64,000 nt of DNA from Bacteroidia bacterium. Lineage in GTDB: Bacteria; Bacteroidota; Bacteroidia; SXHM01. The stretch's first letter is position 1. Each line of letters begins with the position of its first letter. Under the pieces are notes generated by a model, which was not told where the DNA came from, searched no databases, and saw only the letters and a list, made by a program, of their open reading frames with translations. Shown here in pieces: positions 42,479 through 50,410 of the stretch. The stretch lies in the NCBI GenBank assembly GCA_022072225.1, contig JAJVIC010000010.1, positions 62,001 to 126,000 of the forward strand. Direction: 5' to 3'. The position numbers and the translations under genes were made by a program.

Positions 42479-44452
42479 TTATTCCTGTCCTACCGGTTCT
42501 GCTTCTATCCAATCGCCATGCTGGCGGATGAGGTCTATCAGTTCGTCTAACGCATTTTCGGAAGCAACATTTCGTTTTACTACTTCTTTGCCTTTGTAGA
42601 GTGTTATTTTACCGACACCTGTGCCTACATAGCCGTAATCGGCATCGGCCATTTCGCCCGGGCCGTTTACTATGCAACCCATGATGCCAATTTTTATTCC
42701 TTTGAGATGACTTGTTCTGTTGCGGATTTTTGCTGTTGTTTCCTGTAAGTCAAATAAGGTGCGGCCGCAGGAAGGGCAGGAGATGTACTCGGTCTTTGAA
42801 ATACGTGTGCGGGCAGCCTGCAAAATTCCAAAGGCGGTTGTGTTGATTGTTTTGGAAGCAATATCTTCTGCTTCAAGCATTATTCCATCGCCCAAGCCAT
42901 CAATGAGTAATGCACCTGCATCGGTGGAGGCATGGAGCTGAAAACGGTTTTCGTCCAGACCTTGGTAAGTTCTTCTTATAATGACAGGGGTTTGGCAAGA
43001 ATTGTTCATCAATTCGGCAAACATCCTGCGCTGTTCTGCCATTCCGTGTTCGTTTGCTGTTGTTATAATAAGTACAGCAGTTGTATCGGTTTTTATTTTT
43101 TCAATAAAAGAGGGAGTGAGTTGAGCGAGGTTTACGGAAATGAAATTGAGAACAGCAGATTTTTCTTCAGCAGAAAGGTATTCTTCATTTGTAAATAGCG
43201 GGAGCCTCACCCCCGGCCCCTCTCCGAGGGAGAGGGGAGCAGAGAGTGTTTTCCAAACGTTGTAATCATAAATAATTCCCAGTGTTCCGGGAGTTTTGAA
43301 ATTAACGGGAGTTGTTCCGGTATAGATGTAATCACATGCCTGGTCTGAGATATTCCATTTATCAAGGGTTGCAGAATAATTATAGCCAAGGCTGAAGAAG
43401 TTGGAGGGTGTTATTTGTTGTTTGTTTGCAAGCGATGCAATGACTACAGGAACTTTATGTCCGCCAATATTTACAATTTCATTTGTATTTCTGCGGTTGT
43501 GTTCGTAAGGGTTCACCCCCCCGCCCCCCAAAGGGGGGATAAAAGATTCCCTCCCGGCACGGTGGGTATATCTTTCTACCAAGGCTTTGGCAACGGGTAT
43601 TTCAAACTCCGGGTCTTCGGTAAGCGAAACGCGGATGGTGTCGCCTATGCCGTCTTCGAGTAATGTTCCTATTCCTACTGCTGATTTTATGCGGCCGTCT
43701 TCGCCTTCGCCTGCCTCGGTAACGCCCAGATGCAAAGGATAATTCATGCCTTCTTCTTGCATCTTTTTAATGAGGAGGCGATAGGCCTGCACCATTACAA
43801 GGGTGTTACTGGCTTTCATGGAAAGCACTATTTCATGAAAATCATTTTCGCGGCAAATGCGCACAAACTCCAGGGCTGATTCTACCATTCCAAGAGGAGT
43901 ATCACCATAGCGGCTCATGATTCTATCACTAAGCGAACCGTGGTTAGTGCCGATGCGCATGGCGGTGCCGTGTTCTTTGCAGATTTTTACCAAAGGTGTA
44001 AAGCGTTCGCGGATGCGTTCCAGTTCGGCTTCGTAGCTGAGGTCGTTGTATTCAATGGTCTCGAACTTTTTGCGGTCGGCATAGTTGCCGGGGTTTACGC
44101 GCACTTTTTCTACTATGCGTGCGGCCACTTCGGCTGCATTGGGGGTAAAATGTATGTCGGCAACAAGGGGGGTAGTATAGCCACGCTTGCGCAGTTCGTT
44201 TTTTATGTTGAGCAGGTTTTCGGCTTCTTTAATGCTGGGTGCGGTAATGCGCACGAGCTGACATCCTGCTTCTATCATGCGGATGCTTTGCTCCACGGTT
44301 TTGAGGGTGTCCATGGTGTCGGTAGTGGTCATGCTTTGCACCACTATGGGGTTGCCGCCACCTATTACTACGTTTCCCACTTTTACTGCACGGGTTTGAT
44401 AGCGTGAGTAGGAGGTAAGGCTGTTGCAGTAGAGGGCGGGCTGGGCGGACAT
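42479..44452 (-). CDS. ispG: 4-hydroxy-3-methylbut-2-enyl diphosphate synthase (IspG/GcpE), long form with in-frame repeat inserts
   Basis: 657 residues. 4Fe-4S enzyme of the MEP isoprenoid pathway, converting MEcPP to HMBPP. TIM-barrel start (VKVGNVVIGGGNPIVVQSMT, THGSLSDRIMSRYG) and a C-terminal cluster domain with cluster cysteines in YISCPSCGRTLFDL and GCIVNGPGEMADADYGYVG. Bacteroidota, like plants and Chlamydia, have a large middle insertion domain, seen at about residues 290-560. Two segments of that domain are encoded by palindromic DNA repeats: about residues 304-314 (PPLGGGGVN) and 404-417 (APLSLGEGPGVRLP). The frame is intact through both. Confidence 0.95.
   Translation of the reverse strand: MSAQPALYCNSLTSYSRYQTRAVKVGNVVIGGGNPIVVQSMTTTDTMDTLKTVEQSIRMIEAGCQLVRITAPSIKEAENLLNIKNELRKRGYTTPLVADIHFTPNAAEVAARIVEKVRVNPGNYADRKKFETIEYNDLSYEAELERIRERFTPLVKICKEHGTAMRIGTNHGSLSDRIMSRYGDTPLGMVESALEFVRICRENDFHEIVLSMKASNTLVMVQAYRLLIKKMQEEGMNYPLHLGVTEAGEGEDGRIKSAVGIGTLLEDGIGDTIRVSLTEDPEFEIPVAKALVERYTHRAGRESFIPPLGGGGVNPYEHNRRNTNEIVNIGGHKVPVVIASLANKQQITPSNFFSLGYNYSATLDKWNISDQACDYIYTGTTPVNFKTPGTLGIIYDYNVWKTLSAPLSLGEGPGVRLPLFTNEEYLSAEEKSAVLNFISVNLAQLTPSFIEKIKTDTTAVLIITTANEHGMAEQRRMFAELMNNSCQTPVIIRRTYQGLDENRFQLHASTDAGALLIDGLGDGIMLEAEDIASKTINTTAFGILQAARTRISKTEYISCPSCGRTLFDLQETTAKIRNRTSHLKGIKIGIMGCIVNGPGEMADADYGYVGTGVGKITLYKGKEVVKRNVASENALDELIDLIRQHGDWIEAEPVGQE
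43201..43246. repeat. Palindromic repeat inside ispG (copy of the 63757 family)
   Basis: CCCCTCTCC (43217-43225) pairs with GGAGAGGGG (43229-43237). Read on the minus strand, the element CTCTGCTCCCCTCTCCCTCGG... GGGTGAGGCTCC matches the intergenic element at 63757-63793 over nearly its whole length. Here it encodes SAPLSLGEGPGVRLP in the IspG frame, between ordinary IspG residues. No stop codon is introduced. Confidence 0.8.
43511..43539. repeat. Second palindromic repeat inside ispG
   Basis: CCCCCC-CGCCCCCC-AAA-GGGGGG core (43515-43538), typical of the G/C-rich dispersed palindromes of Bacteroidota intergenic regions. It encodes PPLGGGGV in frame in the middle domain of IspG. Confidence 0.65.
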
Positions 44453-44468
44453 GGATGGGATTTGGGTG

Positions 44469-44476
44469 CAAAAGTA
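44469..44476 (-). promoter_or_regulatory. -7 element of ispG
   Basis: TACTTTTG on the minus strand matches TAnnTTTG 16 bp before the ispG ATG. The -33 position holds TGG rather than TTG. Confidence 0.4.
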
Positions 44477-44495
44477 TTTAAAAAAGAAGGAATTT

Positions 44496-44550
44496 TACCA
44501 CAGATTACACGGATTTATTGCTCGCAAAGGCGCAGAGACGCAAAGGTTAT
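44496..44550. repeat. Dispersed intergenic words between ispG and the minisatellite
   Basis: ACCACAGATTACACGGATT and CGCAAAGGCGCAGAGACGCA, phrases that recur between genes in many Bacteroidota genomes. They lie in the gene-free stretch 44453-44941, whose other content is the tandem array at 44605. Confidence 0.4.
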
Positions 44551-44604
44551 TAGGTTGCTTATGGTGTTGATTTACAAATGAATAGATTGTTAAGGTGAGG
44601 GGGG

Positions 44605-44907
44605 ATGGTTATTACGCACAGGCGGATGGTTATTACACACAGGGGGGATAGCTATTATACACACCCGACAGAGGTATTATGCAGAGGCGGATAGGTATTA
44701 TACATAGGGGGGATAGCTATTATACACACCCGACAGAGGTATTATGCACAGACGGATAGCTATTACACACAGGGGGGATAGCTATTATACACACCCGATA
44801 GAGGTATTATGCACGGGCGGATAGGTATTATACACAGGGGGGAGAGGTATTATACATACCCGACAAAGGTATTATGCACGGGCGGATAGGTATTATACAT
44901 AGGGGGG
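44605..44907. repeat. 21/22-bp minisatellite with 65-bp higher-order period
   Basis: Fourteen units in a fixed order of three types: A (22 bp, ATAGCTATTATACACACCCGAC), B (21 bp, AGAGGTATTATGCACGGGCGG), C (22 bp, ATAGGTATTATACACAGGGGGG). The cycle A-B-C therefore repeats every 65 bp, four full cycles plus flanking B and C units. Units start at 44605, 44626, 44648, 44670, 44691 and so on. A 65-bp period rules out coding use. The array sits downstream of the delta-60 gene (minus strand) and upstream of ispG. Confidence 0.88.
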
Positions 44908-44941
44908 AAAGGGGTTATGGGAGGGTGGATTGTTTTAAGTT

Positions 44942-47752
44942 TTACTCTTTTACAATCTTTCTGTTTACCTGCTGCTCGTCCTCAATTAGGCTTAGTAAAT
45001 AAATGCCTTTGCTGAGTGCGCTTATATCTAAAGTAAACTTAGTAGCTGTTAAGCTGCCGCTTAACAATACCTTGCCTGTTATGTCTTGTAATTGGTAAAT
45101 GCCTTTGGCGGTTTCTGTTTCAATTGTTAAGGTGTTGGTGGCGGGGTTGGGGTAAATAATTAAATCACCTTTTTCTTTTTCGCTTTGAGCAATACCAACC
45201 GTTAACGGGTCAATAACATTAATATAGGCAATCGGGCTTTCTGTTTTAAATGTATAATCATTACAATAGGTGTGGGTGCAATTATTTGCGTCTGTCACAG
45301 TTAGGCATATAGTATAGTCACCTGCAATATCATAAGTATGACTTGGATAGGCTATATTATCAAAAGTTCCGTCACCCCAATCCCAACTATAGCTTAGGGT
45401 TCCTGACCCCGTTGCATGATTTTCGGCAATGTAATGTAAAGGTTGAACATCAGGGTATAATGTAAAATAGCCTGAACAAGGTGGATCTGCTATCAGTCGG
45501 GCAATTCGATTCCTTCCTATTCCATTATAAGAAGTGAAGTTGCCTGCGGTAACTATATTTCCATCTTGCTGAATTACTATAGCGTATAAAATAGGAAGCG
45601 AATAGGCGCCTTTTCTAAAACTTGTTCCGGTTATGAAACTATTATCATGACTGCCATCGGAATTTAAACGGGTAATACATTTAATTGTAGAGTCATTGTT
45701 AAATGCTGCAAAATTTCCACCCACAATTATTTTCCCATCTGATTGTAAGGCTACAGATGAAGTAGATGGACTAAAACCCAATCCGGGATCAAAAGAATTA
45801 TCAAGACTCCCATCACTGTTTATCCGTGCAATGTAATTTCTATTAGTTCCGTTAAATGAAGAAAAACCACCTACACAAAGAATTTTTCCATCAGGCTGGA
45901 GAAGGCATTCTGAAACCGTGGCGCTAAAGCCGGTTCCAATATTAAAATTTGAATCTATACTTCCATCGCTATTGAGCCTTACAATACGATAGCTAGAACT
46001 ACCATTATAAGTTGTAAACATACCTGTTGCAATAATTTTATTATCAGACTGAATAACAACATGACGAACGTCACTTGGGAAACCGGTTCCGACAATAAAA
46101 GTAGCATCTTGACTTCCATCTGAATTTAAACGAACAATTCTTTTTGCAGTTGTTCCATTGAATGTTGTAAAATTTCCAACAATAATTATTTTGCCATCCG
46201 GTTGTAAAGCTATAGAATTAACAAAATCATTAAAGCCTGTTCCCGGATTAAAAGAGCCATCTATACTTCCATCTGAATTAAGACGAACAATTCGGTTTAT
46301 AGCTGTTCCGTTAAATGAGGTAAAATCGCCTCCAACAATAATTTTCCCATCTGTTTGTACTGCTATGGCCGAATAATATCCGACCCCTGTATTTGAACCA
46401 ATTATCTGCGCACCTGTCCCTATTGAGAAAGTATTATCAACACTGCCATCGTTGTTCAATCTTACTATGTGGTTATTCGAAATTCCATTAACCCATGAAA
46501 ATGTACCTCCGGCAATTATTTTTCCATCGGGTTGTAATTTCATTGCTCTTATCTCTCCATTAAATCCTGTGCCCGGATGTGTATAAGAAATATCTCTGCT
46601 ACCATCACTGTTCAATCTACTTAAATAACTACTTCCAACATTATCTGTCTCTTGGAAATCGCCACCTGTAATTATTTTTCCGTCAGCTTGCAAAGCAATG
46701 CATCTGATTATATTATCATAACCTCCATTAGAATTAAATGTTGCATCCAAGCTGCCATCGGTATTTATTCTCACAATATCATTTCTTGTTGTGCTGCTGT
46801 ATGTAGCAAATGTTCCTGCTGCTATAATTTTTCCGTCAGGTTGAAACATTAAGCAATACACAGCAGAACTTCCTGAAAACCCTGAAGTAAAAGTTTCATC
46901 TATACTGCCGTTAGTGTTTATCCTGACTATAGCCCTTGAGGTAGTTCCATTATAACTTCCGAACGAACCACCCACCAATAATTTACCATCATCTTGAAGA
47001 AGTAATGCCTGAACTCTATTAAATAGATTGTTAAAAGCAGTTCCAGACACAAATGTATTATCTAAACTTCCATTACTATTTAAACGTTGTATGCGTTTGG
47101 AAGTAAATTCGCCACCTGCAATTATTTTGCCGTCAGGCTGAACTGCCAGAGCATAAATCATATCATTAAATGTTGAACCCGCATCAAATGAATTATCAAG
47201 GCTGCCATCAGCGTTAAGGCGCAGAATATAATTTCTTTCCACTCCGTTGAATGAAAAGAAATCACCTGCCAATACAATTTTTCCGTCAGGCTGAAGCGCT
47301 ATTGCAAATACTTCGTTTTCATAATTAATATCAAAACCAACTCCGGTATTAAATGTATTATCAAGGCTTCCATCAGAATTAAGTCGGACAATACAATTTC
47401 TGTCTTCGCCATTGAACGAAGTAAACATGCCGGCAGCTAAAATTTTACCGTCAGGTTGTAATACCAACGAATATACAAAACCCGCTTCTACATTAAATGT
47501 GTTATCAATAGTTCCATCAGAGTTTAAGCATGTAAGGCCACGCTTCACTTCAGAATTAAAACTCCCAAATTTTCCTCCGACCAACGTTTTGCCGTTCGGC
47601 AAATAAAGCAAGGCATGAACAGGGCTTGAAAAACCATCGCCATTTCCGAAACCCGTGTCTCCGGAATTAAATGTGAGATCAATCTCACCTGGTTGAGCGA
47701 AGCAATTCAAAATGAAGAATGCCGAACTAAGAATTAGTAGTAGTTTTTTCAT
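44942..47752 (-). CDS. Secreted delta-60 repeat protein with PKD domain and T9SS domain
   Basis: 936 residues from the ATG that gives a signal peptide (MKKLLLILSSAFFILNCFAQ); a further 14-residue upstream extension is less likely. Residues 25-730 hold about 14 delta-60-type repeats, recognised by the phrase LQPDGKIIAGG followed by F.SFNG....I.RLNSDGS.D..F. A PKD domain follows (about 765-840, SYSWDWGDGTFDNIAYPSHTY), then a type A sorting domain (IYPNPATNTLTIET, LSKGIYLLSL). The repeats probably form a beta-propeller or similar surface domain. Ligand unknown. Confidence 0.88.
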   Translation of the reverse strand: MKKLLLILSSAFFILNCFAQPGEIDLTFNSGDTGFGNGDGFSSPVHALLYLPNGKTLVGGKFGSFNSEVKRGLTCLNSDGTIDNTFNVEAGFVYSLVLQPDGKILAAGMFTSFNGEDRNCIVRLNSDGSLDNTFNTGVGFDINYENEVFAIALQPDGKIVLAGDFFSFNGVERNYILRLNADGSLDNSFDAGSTFNDMIYALAVQPDGKIIAGGEFTSKRIQRLNSNGSLDNTFVSGTAFNNLFNRVQALLLQDDGKLLVGGSFGSYNGTTSRAIVRINTNGSIDETFTSGFSGSSAVYCLMFQPDGKIIAAGTFATYSSTTRNDIVRINTDGSLDATFNSNGGYDNIIRCIALQADGKIITGGDFQETDNVGSSYLSRLNSDGSRDISYTHPGTGFNGEIRAMKLQPDGKIIAGGTFSWVNGISNNHIVRLNNDGSVDNTFSIGTGAQIIGSNTGVGYYSAIAVQTDGKIIVGGDFTSFNGTAINRIVRLNSDGSIDGSFNPGTGFNDFVNSIALQPDGKIIIVGNFTTFNGTTAKRIVRLNSDGSQDATFIVGTGFPSDVRHVVIQSDNKIIATGMFTTYNGSSSYRIVRLNSDGSIDSNFNIGTGFSATVSECLLQPDGKILCVGGFSSFNGTNRNYIARINSDGSLDNSFDPGLGFSPSTSSVALQSDGKIIVGGNFAAFNNDSTIKCITRLNSDGSHDNSFITGTSFRKGAYSLPILYAIVIQQDGNIVTAGNFTSYNGIGRNRIARLIADPPCSGYFTLYPDVQPLHYIAENHATGSGTLSYSWDWGDGTFDNIAYPSHTYDIAGDYTICLTVTDANNCTHTYCNDYTFKTESPIAYINVIDPLTVGIAQSEKEKGDLIIYPNPATNTLTIETETAKGIYQLQDITGKVLLSGSLTATKFTLDISALSKGIYLLSLIEDEQQVNRKIVKE

Positions 47753-48255
47753 TTGTTTTGGTTTTAGGGTTTTACTCTTTATAATCGTAATCATCCCATG
47801 CTTCTCGCAAGAAACTATTGGATAGGTGGTTTCGGTTCAGCAATAATAACAAAAAATATTTTGTTGATTTATTTTTTTATAAATGGTGGGTGTTGATAGA
47901 AGTAGAGCCCTTCGACAAGCTCAGTGTGACAGAAGGAAAAAATATTTTGAGGGTTGGACAATAAAAGGAAAAGGGATGCGTTGATAATAATAGAGAGATG
48001 CTGAAACAAGTTCAGCATGACGAAAAATAAAAATGAGATTGCTTCGGGTGGGAAACCCCTCGCAATGACGGAAAAAAGAAAATGTCGAATAACGAATTTT
48101 GAATGACGAATAATGAAAAATGGAATGATTTCTACAAACAAATAGTTACAATTAATAATCAGTTGGTAGCAATAATAACCCCGCACAGCCGGGGAGTGCT
48201 ACTGACACAAAAAAAGTCCTGCATTAAATTAAAAATAGGCAGGCAAAGAGAAATC
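47753..48255. other. Gene-free stretch with three hairpin-type dispersed repeats
   Basis: Contains CCCTTCGACAAGCTCAGTGTGACAG (47908-47932), GAGATGCTGAAACAAGTTCAGCATGACG (47995-48022, in parts below 20 bases: GAGATGCTGAAACAAG then TTCAGCATGACG) and a longer hairpin from ATTGCTTCGGGTGG to CCTCGCAATGACG (48038-48070). All three end in a T/AGAC[AG] motif. An ORF that begins at 48103 would read through to the next gene, but its extension of 51 codons is unlike the paralogue, so this stretch is taken as non-coding. A short GC hairpin (CCCCG.../CGGGG) lies near 48179. Confidence 0.5.
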
Positions 48256-49266
48256 ATGGCTCCATTATCATCATCAAGACCAACACCGGTTTATGATTGC
48301 AAACAAAACGAACTTTATTCAGTAGCGCTGATAGGCTGGAAAAGTTTTGAACTTAACCAAGCGGCATTTGAGGCGTTTAACACGCGCTATACTGTAGCTT
48401 TCGGCACTACCATGAAGGCGGCAGTGGTAAGTGCAAAACAACTGCCTGACGAGTTTCAGCGAAGTGATGAACACAAAACCTTGCGCATTAACCTGAAAAA
48501 TAAGGCGAATGACGTGCTTATTAAATGGCAGCAACTGGAAAGCTTTATCAATAATGGTTTTCCGGAAGAAGAGCTTGAGAGCAAAAAGCAGGCAGCGGGA
48601 CACGCTTATTACCGCGATGCCGCCAATGATGACTGGGAAAGTGTGGACAGTTTGCTTACGGATGCAAGTGCTTTTGTAGCTGGCTATGCTGCGGAACTGA
48701 CAACCGGAGGGATGCCTGCACTTTTTGCTCCTGATTTTGCTACCCTGAAAACGGAATTTGAAGTGTTGTATAGTGACTTTACGAATGCAGAGCAGCAGGC
48801 ACCGGAACAAACGGATGCTAAGATAGCTGCCAATAATTTAGTTTATAAAAACCTGTTGAGCATGTTTGAAGACGGGCAGAAGATATTCAGGAACAGTGCA
48901 GCTGCGAAACAGCGTTTTGTTTTTTCGCATGTGCTGGAGCTGATTGGAGGCGGGGCTGCATCGGACAGCGCTGGCTATGATGTGGAGGATTATTTTATTC
49001 CTCCCGGTGGTTCGGTAATAGTTGGTGATACGCCTGCAGCAGATGAAAAAGTATATGCACGGGTTGTATTGGGCGATAGCAGTGGTGTTGTTATCTGTAC
49101 CACTGACGGTACAACAGGCCCTTGTTTGACCGGCTATAACTTAGCACTGGCAATAACTTTTAAAGGAGTATTCGGGGATTTGGGATTGGATATGAGCAAG
49201 CCACAGGTGCAGGTGACTAATCCGGGCACAACGGAGGTGTTGTTCAGGGGAGGGAAGAAGTTTTAA
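48256..49266 (+). CDS. Orphan two-domain protein (336 aa), paralogue of the 17264 gene
   Basis: 336 residues from the ATG at 48256 (MAPLSSSRPTPVYDCKQNEL). No signal peptide. Helical N-terminal part (residues 15-230: FELNQAAFEAFNTRYTVAF, LRINLKNKANDVLIKWQQLE, AKQRFVFSHVLELIGG) and beta-like C-terminal domain (245-336) beginning GYDVEDYFIPPGGSVIV and ending ITFKGVFGDLGLDM, NPGTTEVLFRGGKKF. That domain corresponds point by point to the end of the 17264 gene product, while the N-terminal parts are only similar in helical character. The gene lies between two identical 28-bp repeats (47995 and 49373) and ends in a terminator. Function unknown. Confidence 0.68.
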   Translation: MAPLSSSRPTPVYDCKQNELYSVALIGWKSFELNQAAFEAFNTRYTVAFGTTMKAAVVSAKQLPDEFQRSDEHKTLRINLKNKANDVLIKWQQLESFINNGFPEEELESKKQAAGHAYYRDAANDDWESVDSLLTDASAFVAGYAAELTTGGMPALFAPDFATLKTEFEVLYSDFTNAEQQAPEQTDAKIAANNLVYKNLLSMFEDGQKIFRNSAAAKQRFVFSHVLELIGGGAASDSAGYDVEDYFIPPGGSVIVGDTPAADEKVYARVVLGDSSGVVICTTDGTTGPCLTGYNLALAITFKGVFGDLGLDMSKPQVQVTNPGTTEVLFRGGKKF

Positions 49267-49280
49267 GAGGTTGCGTGTTT

Positions 49281-49306
49281 CTTCTCGACTACGCTCGAAG
49301 TGACAG
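49281..49306. repeat. Dispersed repeat downstream of the 48256 gene
   Basis: CTTCTCGACTACGCTCGAAGTGACAG, another member of the TCGA...GTGACA family seen at 33598 and 47908. Confidence 0.5.
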
Positions 49307-49333
49307 AGGTACTCAGCTTATAATTCTGAAAAG

Positions 49334-49366
49334 ACAAAGTCCCGCGCCTTTAGCGCAGGACTTTGT
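49334..49366 (+). terminator. Terminator of the 48256 gene
   Basis: ACAAAGTCC-GCGC pairs with GCGC-GGACTTTGT (one symmetrical C/A mismatch) around CTTTA, followed by TTT. It also faces the minus-strand porP end. Confidence 0.8.
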
Positions 49367-49372
49367 TTTATG

Positions 49373-49400
49373 GAGATGCTGAAACAAGTTCAGCATGACG
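49373..49400. repeat. 28-bp hairpin repeat, identical to 47995-48022
   Basis: GAGATGCTGAAACAAG followed by TTCAGCATGACG, the same 28 bases in the same orientation as at 47995. The core GCTGAA/TTCAGC is self-complementary. With the upstream copy it brackets the orphan gene at 48256. Confidence 0.75.
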
Positions 49401-49402
49401 GC

Positions 49403-50365
49403 TTACTTCTCCTCGCTTGTAGGCGTTTCCACCGGACTTTCAGCCGGTGTTTCGGTGTGGCGTATTTTTGCAAAACGAGCGCCAATCATTACTTCATGGC
49501 TTCCGTTGCTGTAGTTGCGCAGGCTGGAGGTATTAAAGTCGTAGGCATAACCCAGAATAATGTTTTTGCCGATGTTGAAACCTGCCATAACCGAAACGGC
49601 ATCGTTGATACGGAAGGCGCTACCTGCCCACACCACATCGTTGTAACCGATTTTAAGTCCGATATCAAATTGCGGAGGAACGGGTGTAACGTATTTGAAT
49701 AAGAGCGAAGGTTGTACGGTCCATTTTTCACCCAGGTGAAAGGTATAACCTGCCTGCACCAATAAGTGGCGGGCCAGACGGCTTTGTGAATCGGCTACGT
49801 TATCAAAGAAGTTCAGTTTGTTGCCAATCAGTTGAGGAGCCGAAATGCCGAAATAGAATTTATCGGTATAGAGGTAGGTTCCGAAGGTTGCATCGGGAAC
49901 AATAACACTCATTACTCCATTGCTCATTGCCGGGTCGTTTTCATCTTTCAGGGTAACTTTTGATCCGTCAATTTTAAACTGCATAACTCCAAAACCCAGA
50001 CCGAAGGAGAGTTTCAGTTTTTGTGAAAGTTTCACATGATAAGCATAGGAAAGATAGGCACCTGTGCGGCTGGTTGGTCCGGTAACATCGCTGTAAACCG
50101 AGCCTCCGAAGCCCATGCTCTTTTTGCGGTGTGGTCCGTGTACACTCAGAATATAGGTGCGCGGAGCATCGGTAACCCCCACCCACTGATAGCGGTTGTT
50201 CGATTTCACATCGTAGTAATCATAAATACCCGAAACGGCAGGGTTCAGGATATAATCGTTCAGCATGTACTGAGCATACTGCGGCACCTGCTGGGCAGAC
50301 GAATTCAGAATGAAGAATGTAGAATTCAGAATGAGCAGCAACAAAAGTGTTTTTATTGTTTTCAT
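49403..50365 (-). CDS. PorP/SprF-family outer-membrane protein of the type IX secretion / gliding system
   Basis: 320 residues from MKTIKTLLLLLIL (50365). Signal peptide ends FFILNSSAQ. Family start QQVPQYAQYMLNDYILNPAVSG, then GPHRKKSMGFGGSVYSDVTGPTSRTGAY and beta-barrel strands to the C-terminus (AGFNIGKNIILGYAYDFNTSSLRNYSNGSHEVMIGARF). Proteins of this family couple to T9SS and are needed to display specific partner adhesins. It lies 27 bp downstream of the giant adhesin on the same strand, the classic sprB-sprF arrangement. Confidence 0.9.
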   Translation of the reverse strand: MKTIKTLLLLLILNSTFFILNSSAQQVPQYAQYMLNDYILNPAVSGIYDYYDVKSNNRYQWVGVTDAPRTYILSVHGPHRKKSMGFGGSVYSDVTGPTSRTGAYLSYAYHVKLSQKLKLSFGLGFGVMQFKIDGSKVTLKDENDPAMSNGVMSVIVPDATFGTYLYTDKFYFGISAPQLIGNKLNFFDNVADSQSRLARHLLVQAGYTFHLGEKWTVQPSLLFKYVTPVPPQFDIGLKIGYNDVVWAGSAFRINDAVSVMAGFNIGKNIILGYAYDFNTSSLRNYSNGSHEVMIGARFAKIRHTETPAESPVETPTSEEK

Positions 50366-50410
50366 AAGCAAGTAGTATTTCATTTTTAATTCTTAATTTT
50401 TAATTCTGAA

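Noticed and set aside
44605-44907. CRISPR array
   Set aside because: Repeats are contiguous 21-22-bp units without unique spacers, and no cas genes are present.
48103-48255. N-terminal extension of the 48256 gene
   Set aside because: The 51 extra codons come from repeat-like intergenic sequence, carry no signal and have no counterpart in the paralogue at 17264.
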